Below are positions 1 to 14,279 of a DNA stretch of 64,000 bases, in pieces. The DNA comes from Dermatophagoides farinae (taxonomy: Eukaryota > Arthropoda > Arachnida > Sarcoptiformes > Pyroglyphidae), in the NCBI RefSeq assembly GCF_024713945.1, contig NC_134677.1:8020001-8084000 (forward strand), read 5' to 3'. Numbering within the stretch: position 1 is the first letter of the stretch; every line of letters starts with the position of its first letter. The translations under genes were made by a program, and so were the position numbers. The notes below the pieces were generated by a model. That model worked only from the letters and a program-made list of their open reading frames with translations, was not told the origin of the DNA and did no database searches.

Positions 1-654
1 TGATGATGATGATGACGAAGACGACGACGAATCACATCGGCACATTGAATTTTATTTATTTATTCATTTTCGTTATTATCCCTCTCCCCTTCCAAAAAAA
101 AAAAAAAATTCTTGTTTGTTTGAAGTTTTCTTTCTGTTGATCATTTTCAAACATCTCATGTGTGTGTGTGTGTTGGTGTTTGTATTGGATAAATAAAAAT
201 GTAGATAAAAAGCGAGTCAAAGTGAAAAAAATGTTTCTGCTGCTGCTCATGCATAGATATACAAAAAAAAACTTTCATTTCATTTTTTTTGTTGATCCGT
301 TTTTTTGGGTTTTTGTTTTGTTTTTTTTTGTGTTTTCTGTAAATATATCACACACACACATCCATATGCAAACATACACTTGATTCTCTGATGATGATGA
401 TGATGATGAGAATCAAAAGAAATGTAAAAAAAAGATTCGGACCGAAGCTGATGGTTGTTGGCGATTTGTTAGTGAAAATAACCAAAAAAAAAAAAAAATT
501 TATTCTCCATCCATAGTGATAATCAGCTATTTTTTTCAATTTCTGAATGTTTGCTGGTTGGTTGGTTGGTTGGTTGGTTGCCTAGAAATGTCGCTTGTAG
601 ACATTCGATATTATTTTTACGCATCCAGTTTTTTTTTAGAAAAATAAGAGCAAG

Positions 655-658
<4 letters not shown>

Positions 659-688
<30 letters not shown>
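659..688 (+). repeat. (TG)15 microsatellite
   Basis: Uninterrupted TG dinucleotide run, preceded by a GGTT tetranucleotide run at about 556-580 and followed by a TCA run at about 726-746. Confidence 0.95.
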
Positions 689-690
<2 letters not shown>

Positions 691-1242
691 CACACAGGAA
701 AAGCAAGCATCTGGAGGAAGCGAATCATCATCATCATCATCATCATTCCGATTGCTATGGAAAGAGAGTTGTTGTCGTTGTTGTTTTTTTTTTTGTTTAT
801 TGATAATGATAATTATTGGTGAACTTGGTTTGTTATCAGTCAAACTTGTTGTTTTACTGTCGTCATCGTCGTCGTCGTCGTAGTCGTAATTGAATATTGA
901 AAAAAGGAATGATTGGTGTTTGTTGGATGGATTTATTTCTTATGATGAATATATTGAACAAATATTGAATAACATTTATGATCAAGTATTCTCAATTTTT
1001 CTTTTTTTTTTTTTTGTTTTTTTAGGTTTTCTTTACATTTGAAACATTGAGATAAATGTTTCTTATCATGATATGTGTATATGTGTGGGTGTGTATGTAT
1101 GTTTTCTCATATTCAAAACTTTTACAAAATATAATGGCCAACAACAACAACGTTTTGTTTGATTGATTCGACTTTGTACTTTTTTTTCCATTTTTATTCA
1201 GCAAATAATAATAATAATAAAGTCGACCCTAGCTAAATATTG

Positions 1243-1243
<1 letters not shown>

Positions 1244-1277
<34 letters not shown>
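1244..1277 (+). repeat. (CA)17 microsatellite
   Basis: Uninterrupted CA run; shorter CA runs follow at about 1352-1367 and 1440-1451. Confidence 0.95.
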
Positions 1278-1280
<3 letters not shown>

Positions 1281-3285
1281 TTTTTCTGATTAGAGAAAGA
1301 GAGAAAAAAAATCTAAAACAGAATTCTAGGTGTATTTTACTTTGACAAAAAAACACACACACACACAAATGCACACATAAGCATCACATTTTTATAGTTA
1401 TAGTGCATAGTATAGTATGGTGAGTAAATAAAATGAGTAGCACACACACACATAGAACATAGAACATCTTCAAACATTATCATCATCATCATCATCATCA
1501 TTAAACTGAAGACACAAAATATTAAAGTAAAAAGAAAGAGTAACTCAACCCATTCAGATGATAAACATTATTATCATTTTAGTTTGTTTGCTCGCATATA
1601 GTGTATATATATATAAAAGATGCAATGATGATGATGAGGATGATGATGATTGTTGTAGATGCATGAATGAAAACTGGTTTTTTCTGTTGTTGTTGTTGTC
1701 TACAACTCTATATCTTTAACAACAACAACAACAACGACAACGACTATGAAAAAAATGGGCAAGACGATAAAGGGGTTATATTATATTATGCATTTGGATG
1801 TGACTCGGTTTTTTTTCTATTATCAATGAACTTGGTTAGTGTGTGTGTGTGTGGCTGCGTTATAAACACATCCTATATAATTTTGTTTTTCATCATATAA
1901 AAACCACACACATATATGTGAATAGTGGCATTGACAATATATATATGTGGAAAAACAAAATGAACGGGGTAAAAACATTATTTCCATTTGGAATACAATT
2001 ACCCTATTCGAATGAACGGGTAACACACACACACACACACCAAAACCAACAACACACGCATGTTAGTTATTCCGTTTATCTCTATATCAAAGTGTATGTG
2101 TGCGTGGGTGTTTATTTCCTATTTCCGTTCAAATTTTTTTTTTTTTGCTATTCTTGATAATAATGATTATTATGCTGACTGACTAACTGAGAACTGTGTC
2201 CATCCAGTTGTCTTGTATTCTTCACTATATTATTATTTTTTTCTTTGGACAGTGGCTCGAATTTCAAGTTTTTCTTTTCTATAAGATTCCAATGATTCTC
2301 AAGAATCGATGATGATGATGACGACGATGACGATGTTTTTTGGATTTTGGAATCCAGGTGTGTGTGTGTGTGTGGGCATTGTATTTTATTTGATTTAGAT
2401 TCTTTTTTGTCCTCTGTTATATTTATATATTCTATTAGATTTTGTTGTTGTTTATATTGTCAAGAAATTGAAATTGGAATTTGGAATTTAATTATTTTTT
2501 TTCTGTGTCCTGTACTTTTATTCACTGGAATCTGAGAGAGAGAAAATGTGAAATGAACCAATTTTTTTTCATATATATCATTTGGGTACATCATTCAATC
2601 ATCATGATGATCATGGATCGATCATAATTAATTGAAATTGAAAGTTTTTCTTTATTTTTCTTGGCGGATTATAATCATCATGATCATGATCATGGATTAT
2701 AATAAATGAATTTTTTGCTGAAATAAACAACAAACACACACACACACACACAGAGAGAAAGAGAACGAAAAATTCAAATTGAAAAGCTCCATAAATTGTG
2801 TAGATTGAATTGACAAAAATGGAAGACAAAATCAAAGTTTTTTTTGTTTTTTTGTTTTGTTTTGTTCATTAGATCCAAGATTTTGGGTGCAGATTTCACA
2901 CTTTTTCTCGGTTTTATGTTTTCTATTCAACTTTTTTTTTCTTTTAGTTATCTAATATATTCTTTTCCGTATTTGCTGCTTCTGTTGCTGTTGTTGTTGT
3001 TATTGTGAATGAACGAATGAATAAAGAAATTGAATGGAAGAAGAGGAAAAAAAATCTGGTTTTACACCATTGACCAATGACAATAACAAAAAAAAACTGA
3101 GAATGAGAAATGAAGAAGAAAATGAAATGAATACAATCCAGTTGCAGATGCCATACATTCATTCATTCATTCATTCAAACATACATACAGTGATCTCTTC
3201 TCAATCGATTTCCTTTGGCCCGCATCCTCATCATCATCATCATCATCATCATCATCTGGTATCGAAAGAAAAAAAAATTACCACT

Positions 3286-3322
3286 GTCCAGTCTAGTCCA
3301 GTCCAGTCAAGTCCAGTCTATC
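3286..3322 (+). repeat. Degenerate GTCCA pentamer repeat
   Basis: About seven imperfect copies of GTCCA, with GTCTA and GTCAA variants. It is one of the few pentamer arrays among mostly di- and trinucleotide repeats. Confidence 0.8.
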
Positions 3323-6300
3323 CAGATGCGAAAAAAAAGTTTTTTTTATTATTATTATTATTATTACTCGGATCGGAAGCTAAATTTTTTTTTGTTTGCC
3401 TCTTACTTTTACTTTTCCATTTTTTTTTCATTCTCGTTTGTTCACATACTCATTATTTGGATTTTGGAACTTTTCTCCTTTTTTTTCTCCTGACTGAGAA
3501 GCTTGTGTATGATGATGAGAAAATAGAGACGACCAACAACAACAACAAAAAACTTGGAAATCTTGACCGCACCTTGGCCTCTGTCTTCACACACACACAC
3601 ACACACACACTTAACAAACAAACATCTTTTTTTTCCATTTCTGGATTGAGTAAAATAATAACCATGTGTTTGTATTTGGACAATACCAAGATTTGACCAA
3701 AAGAAGAAAAAATCCCAACACTTTTTTTTCTTTCTCTCTCTCTCACACACACATTCACACAGTAACCTACTACCGGTATAACGATAATATTTCCATACAT
3801 ACTAAACACATAAGCTGTTGACCGGGACCCGAAACCGGTCACTATGTTCACACAAACAATTGAATAGTAATGGGTCACAAGGCCGTATAATACACAAAAG
3901 ATAAAGATTTTTTCCCGTATTTTCGATAACTCCTTACAACAACAATAACAAAAAAAAATTGAATGAAAGCGAAAGGAAGAAAATTTTCTTTTTCCACTAT
4001 TATCGAATTGTATATAACCCGAACAAGAAACATGTCATATCGAAAAACCTTGAGAAATGAAAATGAAGTGAAATGATTTCGAAGCTGACCAGAAAAAAAG
4101 AAAAGACGGACGAGGTCAAGACTGACAAACACATTCTTTACTTGTCTGGCTAGTTGGTCGGTCGATCGGTCGGTTGGTCAATCATTTGGTTTTTTTTATT
4201 TCTCGTAGAGAAAGTATAATAATAATTCAGGTTTTATCACATCAAATAAAATAAAATAAAAATTACCTATCTACTACCCACTACTAATCGAACTATCCGA
4301 CCAAACGAATCATCATCATCATCAGGTCAGCAAGCCATCCAGTCACGCAACATTTTTTTTCCTTTTTCTTTCAATACTTTCATCTTCAACTTGTTCGTCT
4401 TGACCTCATTCTTTGATTGGTCGAAAAAAAAAATTTTCTGTGTGTAATTCATAGGTATGTATTTGAATGAGAAGAAAATTTGTCCCTTAAAGAATATACA
4501 GAGGGTGAACCATGACCAAAGAGAGAAGCTTCATAGAAAAAAAAATCACAACCTGTTTCCTTTTTAAGGTTGTTGATTTTGTCATGTGTTTATGTCTGGA
4601 CGGCTAGTGTTTGTGTGTTGGTGTGTGTGACAAATATATATCAATTGACCCATTCGATGACCTAGTTTTTTCTCCCTTTTTTTGTTCTGTTGTTCCCTTT
4701 GACCACCGGTCAGTATTGTATTGTCCACTTTGGTCTATTGACCATTATATTATTGTGTCAAAGGGGACATATAATTGGTGTGAAAAGAATGAATGAATGA
4801 AAAGGAGAGAGTAAAAATAAAATTAGGGACACTTGCTATTTATCGATATGATCGCTGTTTTTGGGTCTAGTCTGGTCTTTTTTTTTGGGGGGGGGGAGGT
4901 GCACTTGTTTATATCATCATTGAATATTATACACTTGAATGAATGCCAATGATGATAACAAAATTTTTTATTTTCATCTCACGCCTAACCACCACCACCA
5001 CAAATTAAATTGTTCATAATGATCATAATGTTTCAAGCATCAATTTTTTGGACATTTTGATTCTGTTTTCTATTTCATGATATAAATGGCCAATTTATGT
5101 TTTTGTTTTTTTCTGATGCCACCATTACCACCACCACCACCATATTTCTATTGGCACCACTATCACAAACATAAACACAAATATTTCGTTTTTTTTCTGT
5201 TTTCTATGAATATATATCTCGTTTGTAGGATCTGATGAGATGCTGAAGGTCAAAGGGCGAGAACTGTGTCTGTGGATGTGGATTTTTTTTTATATATTAG
5301 CACTTTTTTTTCATTACATTTTATTTTATTTTTTAGGCTCTGCCTTTGGGTTTTTTTTCGTTTTCTCTCTCTCGCCCTTATCAACCAAATTTTTTTTTGC
5401 CATTCCATTCCATTCTCCTATTCTGTGTGTGTAGGCAGGCAATGTAGATTTTTTTTTTCATCTTCATTTTCATTTATATGCCGCGCCGACCTCATCCTTG
5501 ACCTGATGGTTATATATGTTTGTGTATGGTGTATATATGTTTGGTTCGTTCAATTGAATCGTTTAGTTTTAGTTTATATCGTATCGAGTTTTTATTTCAG
5601 GATTGATGTTTGATTCAAATTGTTGGATGGATGTTGTTGTTGCTGTTGTTTTTTTTCTGTGGGGGTATATGTGATGAAACCATGATGCGTTTTTTTAAAA
5701 AATAAAAATGGCCGGCTAGTTAAATAACTGAATTCGCTTTGGATTCGATGGATAGATGGGTGGATGGTTAGATAGATAGATAGATGGATTGGTTTGTTGG
5801 TTGGTTGGTTGGTAAAATTTTTTAGACATACACAGAGCTACCCTTAGTTTATATTTTTTTCTCTTTTCCTCTCTCTCTCTTTGGTCGTGTCAAAATCGTT
5901 AGTTAGTTCGATGTTTTGGGTTGTTGGTTGTTTTTATTTTTTTTTGCATATACCAAACAACGCCGCTACCCTTCAAAACTTAGTGAGAAGCCAAACACAG
6001 CCATCCATCCATCCATCCATCCATTCATCTATCTGTCTATCCATCCACATCTATTTAGCCCGAGAGAGAGAGAGAGTATTGCATAAAAAATTATACTCCA
6101 GCTTTATATTCGTTCACCTCTCTCTCTTCCTCTCTCTTGGGCTCTTACTTTTTTTCTCGTAAAAAATTATCTACACGCCACCTAAAAATATGAGTGAATG
6201 AGAGAAAGTATTTCCCCTAGTCATCATCATTGAGATGATCATTTTAGTCCTCTACCACCCCATATTATGTGTGTGTGTGTGTATGTGTGTTTAGTTTAGT

Positions 6301-7901
6301 TTGCTTTTTAGCAATGTTCAATCATTCAACAACTTTTATTTCATTCGAATTTTCGGTTTTTTTTACGTCGTCGTCGTCATCGTTGGACCAGTCTGGTCTT
6401 TGCTACCCATCATAGATGTTCGTTGTTTTGCTGCGCCAGCGGTTCCACATGTTCTCTTTTTTTGTTGTTGTTGTTGTTGTTGGTTAAATGATTTTTTTAT
6501 TTGTTTTTTTCTGGCTAGTTTGAAAGTGGTGTTTTTTTTTGGTTTCATTATTTTCGGGATACCTATTTTTTCTCTTTGTATGGTGTGGGTGCATGGTGCA
6601 GCGTTGTTCACGAAATGTGTGTGAGTGTGAGTGTGTGTTTGGTGTCTGTTGGTACATTTTTTCATAATGAATAAGATTCGCAAACTAATCGAGTGATATC
6701 AATAACCAGAATCTCTTGGAGATTCTTTGGTTCGATCTAATGTTCCTTTTTTTCTATTGTGTTTAATTCCTACAACATCATCGATCATCATGTGACGACG
6801 ACGACGGCGACAATGGGAGAAAAAAGAATGAACTAAAAAAAAAAAAAAAAAAAAATCAGAATCCGAATCCTTTTTCATTTCTTGATTGTCCATCAGTTTT
6901 TTATGTTTGTCATCGGTCAAAATGACATGGACAACAACAACAACAAAAATGCTGTGATTTATCATTATTTCTAAATACACACCACCTAACTACCTCTATT
7001 TTTAACTACAAAAATTTTTTATTTTGTTTCATAGTCATTGATTGAAAATCAAAAAAAAAAAAAAAAAATCTCAAATCTCATCAAGCAATGAATTCTGAAT
7101 AAAGATCTCTCTCAAAATTATTATTCTATTACAAAACAAATACGGGTACCAATAAATATCAAAAAAAAAATCAATCGAAAAAAACGAAAAAAATTTTTCC
7201 ATTGAGATTTCATTCAATAATCAATTTGAAAATCAATTTTCATTGCAATGTAATATCGATGATTTCGATCAATCTAACCAAACTACCTCATCATCATTCA
7301 TTCAGACAATTTCTTCAGATTCCCTGAAGAATTTTTTTTTCTCAATAAGAAAAATCAAAAAATAAATCTACCTCAATCAATCAAATAATCGTCTTGGTCA
7401 TTCGATAATCTCATCAAATTTTTTTCATTAAAAAAAATGTGATTTTTTTTCAAAAATTTAAAGTTCCTAGTGTCTGTGTGTTTTTCATTTTCATTACCCA
7501 AAAAAATTTTATCTATCACCACTACCTGACAATTCGAACTCTCTCTATCAGCAGCAGCAGCAGCAGCAGAGAAAAAAAATTCGAAAAATTTGCTCACCAC
7601 CTCAACATTCGATTTTTTTTGTTTTCACATTTCTAATTCCCATAAAATGTATTCAAAACATATCGATTAATAATCAATCCTTTTTTTTGCCAATTTTCCA
7701 TTCAATTCACTAATGATTGATTTTTTTTATTTCTCTTTCTTTTTCATTTGTTGTTCCATTCATGCTGATTAATAAATGAATATATAGATCATCATCGATC
7801 GATCGATTGAATATCATCATCAACTGAAAATAAATTTTTTGTTCAATGTTTAAGTAATCGATTTCTTCTTTTTCTGTTTTTTGCATTTCACCAATTTATA
7901 T

Positions 7902-10649
7902 ATGTGGTCTCATCGTTTATCTGTGCAACAACAACAACAACAACAAAAACGACAACAAACGTTACCGCTGCTGCCATCATCATCATTATCATTATTATCA
8001 AGTAATGCTAAAATAATGAAAGAAGAAAGCGATACAAGTGCCAGTAATGATCTTTTGGAGCGTCTGGCTTCACATACACATATTCTTTCAGCATCAAATA
8101 ATAATTGTTCCAATCTAAAATTACAACAATCAACATCACCGGCTTCATCATCATCATCATCATCATCGTCATCACCATCGGTTTCATCTGGAACTTCCAT
8201 ATCAAAAGTAACTAGCTCAACCAATGGAAATGGCAATGGTGGTGGTGGTGGTACAACAACACCATCACAAATGGCCATTGTGGCACCAAGATCATCAACA
8301 CAATTATTATCATCACATACATCACAACAACAGCAACAACAACAAGTATGTTCATCTATGGTTACACCTGCAACATTATTACATCATCAATCGAAATCAA
8401 CATTTGATAAAATTGCTCAGATTTGTAATAATATTTCTTTATCCGAAACATTGGCATTATCATCAATGATGGCCAGTCCAGAACATAATCGTTTAATAAG
8501 TGAAATGATTTCGGCCGGTTCCGAACATAATCGCCTTTTTCAAGAGATAATGGCTGCTGCATTATCATCATCACAAACGATAAATAACAATAATAATAAT
8601 AATAACAGTAGTTCAAATAGATCAAATAAATCATCAAGTTCCGATTCATCAAATGCTGGTTCGCCATTATCATCGATTAGTTTATCGGTAAATACAACAT
8701 CATCAACAACGACAACAACAACAAAAGTGCCCGGTGTTTCAAAATCTCGTCAAGCAGATTCACCTGGTTCTGGATCGATAGCAAGTACAACCAGTACAAG
8801 AGAAAAAGTATTCGTTTGTCAGATTTGTAATCGAAGTTTTGGTTATAAACATGTACTACAGAATCATGAACGGACACATACGGGTGAAAAACCATTTGAA
8901 TGTCGTGAATGTCATAAACGATTCACTAGAGATCATCATCTAAAGACACATATGCGTTTGCATACCGGTGAAAAGCCATATCATTGTACACATTGTGATA
9001 GGCAATTTGTACAGGTAGCCAATTTAAGGCGTCATCTTAGGGTGCATACAGGTGAAAGGCCATATGCTTGTGAATTATGTACATCAAAATTTTCTGATTC
9101 TAATCAGCTCAAAGCACATATGTTGATCCATAAAGGTGAGAAACCTTTTCAATGTAATAAATGTATGGGCCGATTCAGACGTCGTCATCATTTAATGCAT
9201 CACAAGTGTCCTAAAGATGAAGCTAATGCTGGCAGGCCAAGACGTGGTCGTCGGCCAAGAGCTTATGATCAATTATCAAATTCATTACATAATCATAATC
9301 ACCACCATAATCATAATAATCATAATCAATCAGCAAGTCCAAATTCGTTGTCCTCAATTAGTAGTCGTCCTGGATCTGCTGATGAATTATTGGTTCAATT
9401 GCCATTATTAGCGGTAACAACAGCGGTTTCATCTACTACGGCTACTAATAATAACAGTTATTTGCGGCACATATCCTCTTCTAGTAGCCATAGTAGTAAA
9501 ACATCATCATCAACAACAAGCCATCATCGTTATCATTTGCCATTGTTACAACAACCACCGCCATTACATCATCCTCATTCGTTATCCTCACCGAACAATA
9601 ATAATCATCATAATAATTTACCACCGACAGCACATCATTTTGGTAATGTTATTGTTGGCGGTGTTGGTAGTGGTGATGGTGATCGTTCACCATCACATCC
9701 ACCACCACAATCTATCTCCTCTAAACAATCTAGACGTAAACCAAGACATACGATACGAATATTGCCACAATCACATCAAAATGATGAAGAAGATGATGAA
9801 ATTCAACCACTAAATCTTTCCATTTCACCAAGCCTAATGGCTAAACCGACGATCATAGGTCTCAATAATCGACGAGCTTCATATAATAGACATCATTTAA
9901 CAAACGAACTGATTGTTGATGAAGATAATGTATTGGATTTATCCAGATCAAGATCCGATGCAGAAGAATCCGAAGAACCGGAACCAATTGAAGAAGATGA
10001 AGATGATGATGATATTATTGATGAAGATGAGAATATCGGTATTAATATTAATGATGATGATGATGTTGATGATATTGAAATTGAAATGAAAAATGAAAGA
10101 AGAAGAAGAAATAATATCGATATCGATGATAATGATGATGATATTGATGATTTCATTGCCAATAATGGTAATAGTAATTTTAAATTTAATAACAATAAAC
10201 GTCTGAAATGTTTGAATAATTATCATTTCAATAACAATGATAATCATCTGAAAAATGAAACAAATAACAACAACAACAACAACAACGGTGGTAGTAGCAG
10301 TAGTGGTAATAATGGATTAATAAATCAATTATTATCATCATCATCAACGCCATCGCCATCGCCATCATCATTTTTAAGTAAAATTATGCAAATAAAAAAT
10401 GGTAAAACATCTACAATGACGACAACATCAGCAGCAGCAGCAGCAGCAGTGCCTTCAATTCCTTTTCGATTAACAAATAATAATAATAATAATAATCATG
10501 GAACGATTGATGATAAATTGATTGACCATCATAATGATGATCATGATCATGATGATGATAAAAATGAAACGACAACTACAATAAGTCCATCATCAACATC
10601 GCCATTGCCAACAACAGCATCAGCTGCAGCAACAACAGCAATCTTATAG
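7902..10649 (+). CDS. Kr: Kruppel-like C2H2 zinc-finger transcription factor
   Basis: A 915-residue protein. Residues about 306-436 form five linked zinc fingers: four C2H2 and a final C2HC ending HHLMHHKC. Finger cores such as [20 protein letters not shown] and [10 protein letters not shown], joined by TGEKP/TGERP linkers, match insect Kruppel almost residue for residue. Kruppel is a nuclear DNA-binding repressor known as a gap gene. A basic stretch (RPRRGRRPR) follows the last finger. Two CtBP-type motifs, PLNLS (about residue 635) and VLDLS (about 677), sit where Kruppel has PLDLS/PEDLS. A long Asp/Glu block starts near residue 687 and Asn/Ser/Ala tracts follow. The start is the first in-frame ATG after an in-frame TAA at 7851; a second ATG near 8016 begins a more ordinary N-terminus (MKEESD). 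Outside the fingers nearly everything is low complexity. Family assignment is firm; the exact start is less so. Confidence 0.93.
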   Translation: MWSHRLSVQQQQQQQKRQQTLPLLPSSSLSLLSSNAKIMKEESDTSASNDLLERLASHTHILSASNNNCSNLKLQQSTSPASSSSSSSSSSPSVSSGTSISKVTSSTNGNGNGGGGGTTTPSQMAIVAPRSSTQLLSSHTSQQQQQQQVCSSMVTPATLLHHQSKSTFDKIAQICNNISLSETLALSSMMASPEHNRLISEMISAGSEHNRLFQEIMAAALSSSQTINNNNNNNNSSSNRSNKSSSSDSSNAGSPLSSISLSVNTTSSTTTTTTKVPGVSKSRQADSPGSGSIASTTSTREKVFVCQICNRSFGYKHVLQNHERTHTGEKPFECRECHKRFTRDHHLKTHMRLHTGEKPYHCTHCDRQFVQVANLRRHLRVHTGERPYACELCTSKFSDSNQLKAHMLIHKGEKPFQCNKCMGRFRRRHHLMHHKCPKDEANAGRPRRGRRPRAYDQLSNSLHNHNHHHNHNNHNQSASPNSLSSISSRPGSADELLVQLPLLAVTTAVSSTTATNNNSYLRHISSSSSHSSKTSSSTTSHHRYHLPLLQQPPPLHHPHSLSSPNNNNHHNNLPPTAHHFGNVIVGGVGSGDGDRSPSHPPPQSISSKQSRRKPRHTIRILPQSHQNDEEDDEIQPLNLSISPSLMAKPTIIGLNNRRASYNRHHLTNELIVDEDNVLDLSRSRSDAEESEEPEPIEEDEDDDDIIDEDENIGININDDDDVDDIEIEMKNERRRRNNIDIDDNDDDIDDFIANNGNSNFKFNNNKRLKCLNNYHFNNNDNHLKNETNNNNNNNNGGSSSSGNNGLINQLLSSSSTPSPSPSSFLSKIMQIKNGKTSTMTTTSAAAAAAVPSIPFRLTNNNNNNNHGTIDDKLIDHHNDDHDHDDDKNETTTTISPSSTSPLPTTASAAATTAIL

Positions 10650-11347
10650 CAAAAGTAAAAAAAAAACCAAGAAGAAAAACAATCGAACAAATGACCAAAA
10701 AAAAAAAAAAATTCAGATCATCGGAATACGGTTGGAATATTCTCTCTCTGTGTGTGTGTGTGTGTTTGTTTTGCGAAAATTCTTTTTACATTTTTTTCAA
10801 AAAAAAAATATTGTGTTCATTATTTTTTTCCGTTTTTTTTATTGTTTTTTTATTTTTATTTTTATCATCATCATTATTATTTTCAACTTCCATAGACTCA
10901 CACACATACAGAATATTCAAACTGTGAATACACACACACACACACACACGAATGAATAAGAAGATTATGATGGACAAACAAACTGTAAAACACTAACAAC
11001 AACAACCAAAATGACCAAATTATCGAAACAAACTCATCTTCATTTTTTTTTCTGGCCCAGAAGCCATAATTTGTTTCTTCATTTTTTCTTTTTTTTTGTT
11101 GATCAGATCCATCTAGTTGTTTGTTTATGTGTTTTGCCTGTTGTTATTATTTTTTTTGTTTGTTTTTTCAATCTTTAAGAAAATTTTTGTTGTCCAAAAC
11201 AAAACAAAACAAAAAAAAATTGAAATGAAAATTCAGTTGTCCACACATACACACACGTTCAATTTGTAACAAAAAAAAAGTACAAGTTCAATCTAGTTCA
11301 AAACAAATGGAAAAAAATTTTGATTTGCCACAAAAATTCATTCATAT

Positions 11348-11348
<1 letters not shown>

Positions 11349-11376
<28 letters not shown>
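11349..11376 (+). repeat. (CA)14 microsatellite
   Basis: Uninterrupted CA run in the 3' flank of the Kruppel gene. Confidence 0.95.
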
Positions 11377-11378
<2 letters not shown>

Positions 11379-12463
11379 ATACAATTGATTTTAGCTACCT
11401 CATTTTTTCTAGTGTAATCTATTACTACCACAACCATCATCATGACGACGACGACGACGACGACCACCATCACCACCACCAATTATCGATCATTCGATGA
11501 TGATGATGATTCAATTTTTACACTTTTTTTTTATTTATTATTTATCTTTTCTGGATTTAAATTTGTTTTTTTTTCTTTATTTTTCTTTCTTTTCTGTGTG
11601 TTTTTTTTTTCGCTTCAATATAATCTCACTGAGAGCTTTTCATACACACACACACACACACAGATTGCCGGGACCAAATACATTGAAATGGAAATGACAA
11701 AAAAATTTGATTTGATTTTGTTTTTTTATTGATTCTGAATTACATACACACACACGGCCAACTAGCTAGCCAATTAACAAAAAAAAAAAAATTGAAATTC
11801 TATAGTCAAAATATTTTTCGTTCAAATTTGCAAAAAAAAACTGGTCACAATTAACAACAAAAATTTTCTCTCGCTCCCATCACTATCACCATCACCACCG
11901 CCTCCAACCAATCAACCAACCAACCAACCAACCCGATTATCTTTATGGTCAAAAAAAACTATCATCATCATCAGCTGAAATCGTTATCCATGCTCGGCAC
12001 ACCTATTTCATCATACTAATTGATTATAAAGTTCCACACCAGTCCCATCCACCCATTCACCAATCATCAAGAAGAACCAGGAATCAAAAAGAATCAAAAA
12101 GAATTTGCTCTATTATCATTTTTTATATAATTTTTTTTTTTAAATTTTTTGTTCATTCTTCTTATACATTTTTAATTTATATATTAACAAACCAAAATAC
12201 GGGTATAATTTAACACACAAACACGCGTGCGCGCGTAAATATTATTTTATTATTATTTTTTTTTTTTTTTTTGATTCCCACCAACCATAATTATAATTGA
12301 TTGATTAATGTTATTATATCTATCCTTTCATTTTCATTTGTTTTTTTTTCTCTCTCTCGTTTATTTGTTTCTTCGATTCATGAATGATTCTTTTTTTTTT
12401 TTTTTGGAAACACTGAACTCTACACACCCACTTACCTGCACGCAGACAAAAATAAAACACGTG

Positions 12464-12465
<2 letters not shown>

Positions 12466-12493
<28 letters not shown>
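12466..12493 (+). repeat. (AC)14 microsatellite
   Basis: Uninterrupted AC run, continuing as imperfect ATACAC units. Confidence 0.95.
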
Positions 12494-12499
<6 letters not shown>

Positions 12500-14279
12500 A
12501 TACAGAATTGAATATTTTACAAGTTTTTTTTCCTATATTTTTGTAATTTAAATCATTATATATAATTCGAGCTACAATAATGTGTGTGTGTGTGGGTGTG
12601 TGTTTGCCAATAACAACAACAACAACAACAACAAAAGAAAAATTTTGTATATTTATTCATCATCATCATCATCATCATCATTACAAACAAATGAAGAATG
12701 GCCATAACAACAATTTCTTTTTTCTGATAACCAATCTCTCTCTCTCTCTCTCCTTCAATCCAGCATATTATCAATTATTTATATATATTACAATTATATT
12801 TTAAATCTCCATCTTTCTTTATCTATTTCTTTCTTTCTATAATGATAATGCAAAACAACAAAACTAAAAAAACAAAAAACGAAAAAAATAATGAAAATCC
12901 TCGACATTTGATTTGATTTTTTTTTTGTATAAAACAAAATGATTCGATTGAGCACACACACACACACACCCCTATATACACCTTATATATATAAAAAGAA
13001 ATTTGATCTTTGAATTTTTAAAATAAATGATGAAATTTTATCAAAAACTTTGAATTACGTTTCTCTGTTGTTAATTTAATTCGTTTTGTGGAAAAAAACG
13101 ATGAATTTCACCCTAATCACTGCCACCTATCGTCGAGAATGTTTATTTATGAACATTAGAATTATATAACAAACGAATTGGTCAATTTTTTTCTGATTGC
13201 TGTTTTGATGTTCAATTCATGTTTGATAAAAGAGAGAGAAAGAAAGAGAGATAGAATATATGACATAATCAAAATTAGTGTCCTTGTTCATTCATTCATT
13301 CATTCATTCATACAATGGTCATTGGTCATTCCGTAATCATTATCATCATCATCGTCATCATGATGGAAATGACTCAATCGATACAAACAATGAAAAAAAA
13401 GTTTTTTTTTGTTTGACCCATACATATGATTGTCCGATTTTTCTTTTTATTTCGTTTTATTCCATTGGGCTTTTATCGCCAATTTTGACGGCAAAATCAT
13501 TCCGGCTATTTACCCTTTTTTCCTGCTGTTGTTGTTGTTGTTGTTTGTCGGATCTAATGTTTAGTGTGCACGTGGTCGGAATCATCATCATCATCATCAT
13601 CGTAATCATCAATATCTACGATTGAATATCTCAAATACGTGCATGATGTATCTACATACACGCGTGCACGTACCACACACACACACACACACTTACAGAC
13701 CCTAAAGAGTAAACGGCTGTGTCTGTGTGTATAAAAAATAATAAAAAAACTAATCCATTCGGTCACCAATAACCTAGTTTTTTACCAAAAAAAAAGAACT
13801 TTTGAGTTGACCAGCTGACCATCATCATTGCTTTTGCAATGAATGCATTTTTTTTTTTGGTTTTGGTTTTTTACTCTTTGATCTCAATCAATCAAATGCA
13901 TATATATCGAGCAAAAAAAAACGCGTGCCAGATGCAAATTTGTCCATTCATCATAAAAATACACACATTTGTACTCACACTATAGTCGTAATATGCATTA
14001 TGGAATTAGATGGATTTTCTCCTTTTTTTCCATGATTATTGTTTGTTACTGTTATGATCAATGCAAAAAAAAAATTCACATAACGTACTTTCACTGACCC
14101 AATTTCTCAAAAATATCAAATAGTCATCTGGCATAGTATGGCATTATTGGAATTCTTAATTCTGAAATTAATTCTATTCGATTAAATAAATGAAATTATT
14201 ACTTTTTTTCCCCGTTCCACTATAAAGATTTGGCCAAAATTAATGGATTTTGTTCAGAAATCAGAAAAAAAACCATAGG

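Larger units (their letters stand above)
1..7901. other. Gene-free upstream region rich in microsatellites
   Basis: No open frame here has non-repetitive protein sequence; the longer frames are translations of TG/CA, ATC and poly-T tracts (Cys-Val, Thr-His, Phe runs). Visible structure is many short tandem repeats: GGTT near 556-580, TG 659-688, AC 1244-1277, ATC blocks near 1480 and 3226-3256, a degenerate GTCCA repeat near 3286-3322, and ATCC near 6001-6025. It probably holds Kruppel 5' regulatory sequence, but no specific element can be named. Confidence 0.6.
10650..14279. other. Kruppel 3' flank and intergenic sequence
   Basis: No convincing exon. Contains CA/TG arrays (11349-11376, 12466-12493, 12580-12602, 13675-13691), ATC and CAA blocks, and A/T homopolymers. 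AATAAA hexamers near 12450 and 13022 could serve Kruppel polyadenylation, though with A-runs this common they are weak evidence. Confidence 0.5.

Noticed and set aside
3034-3696. A 220-codon open frame on the plus strand
   Set aside because: Made of His, Leu, Ser and Thr-His runs from ATC, TTA and CA repeats, with no non-repetitive core, no family match and no splice context.
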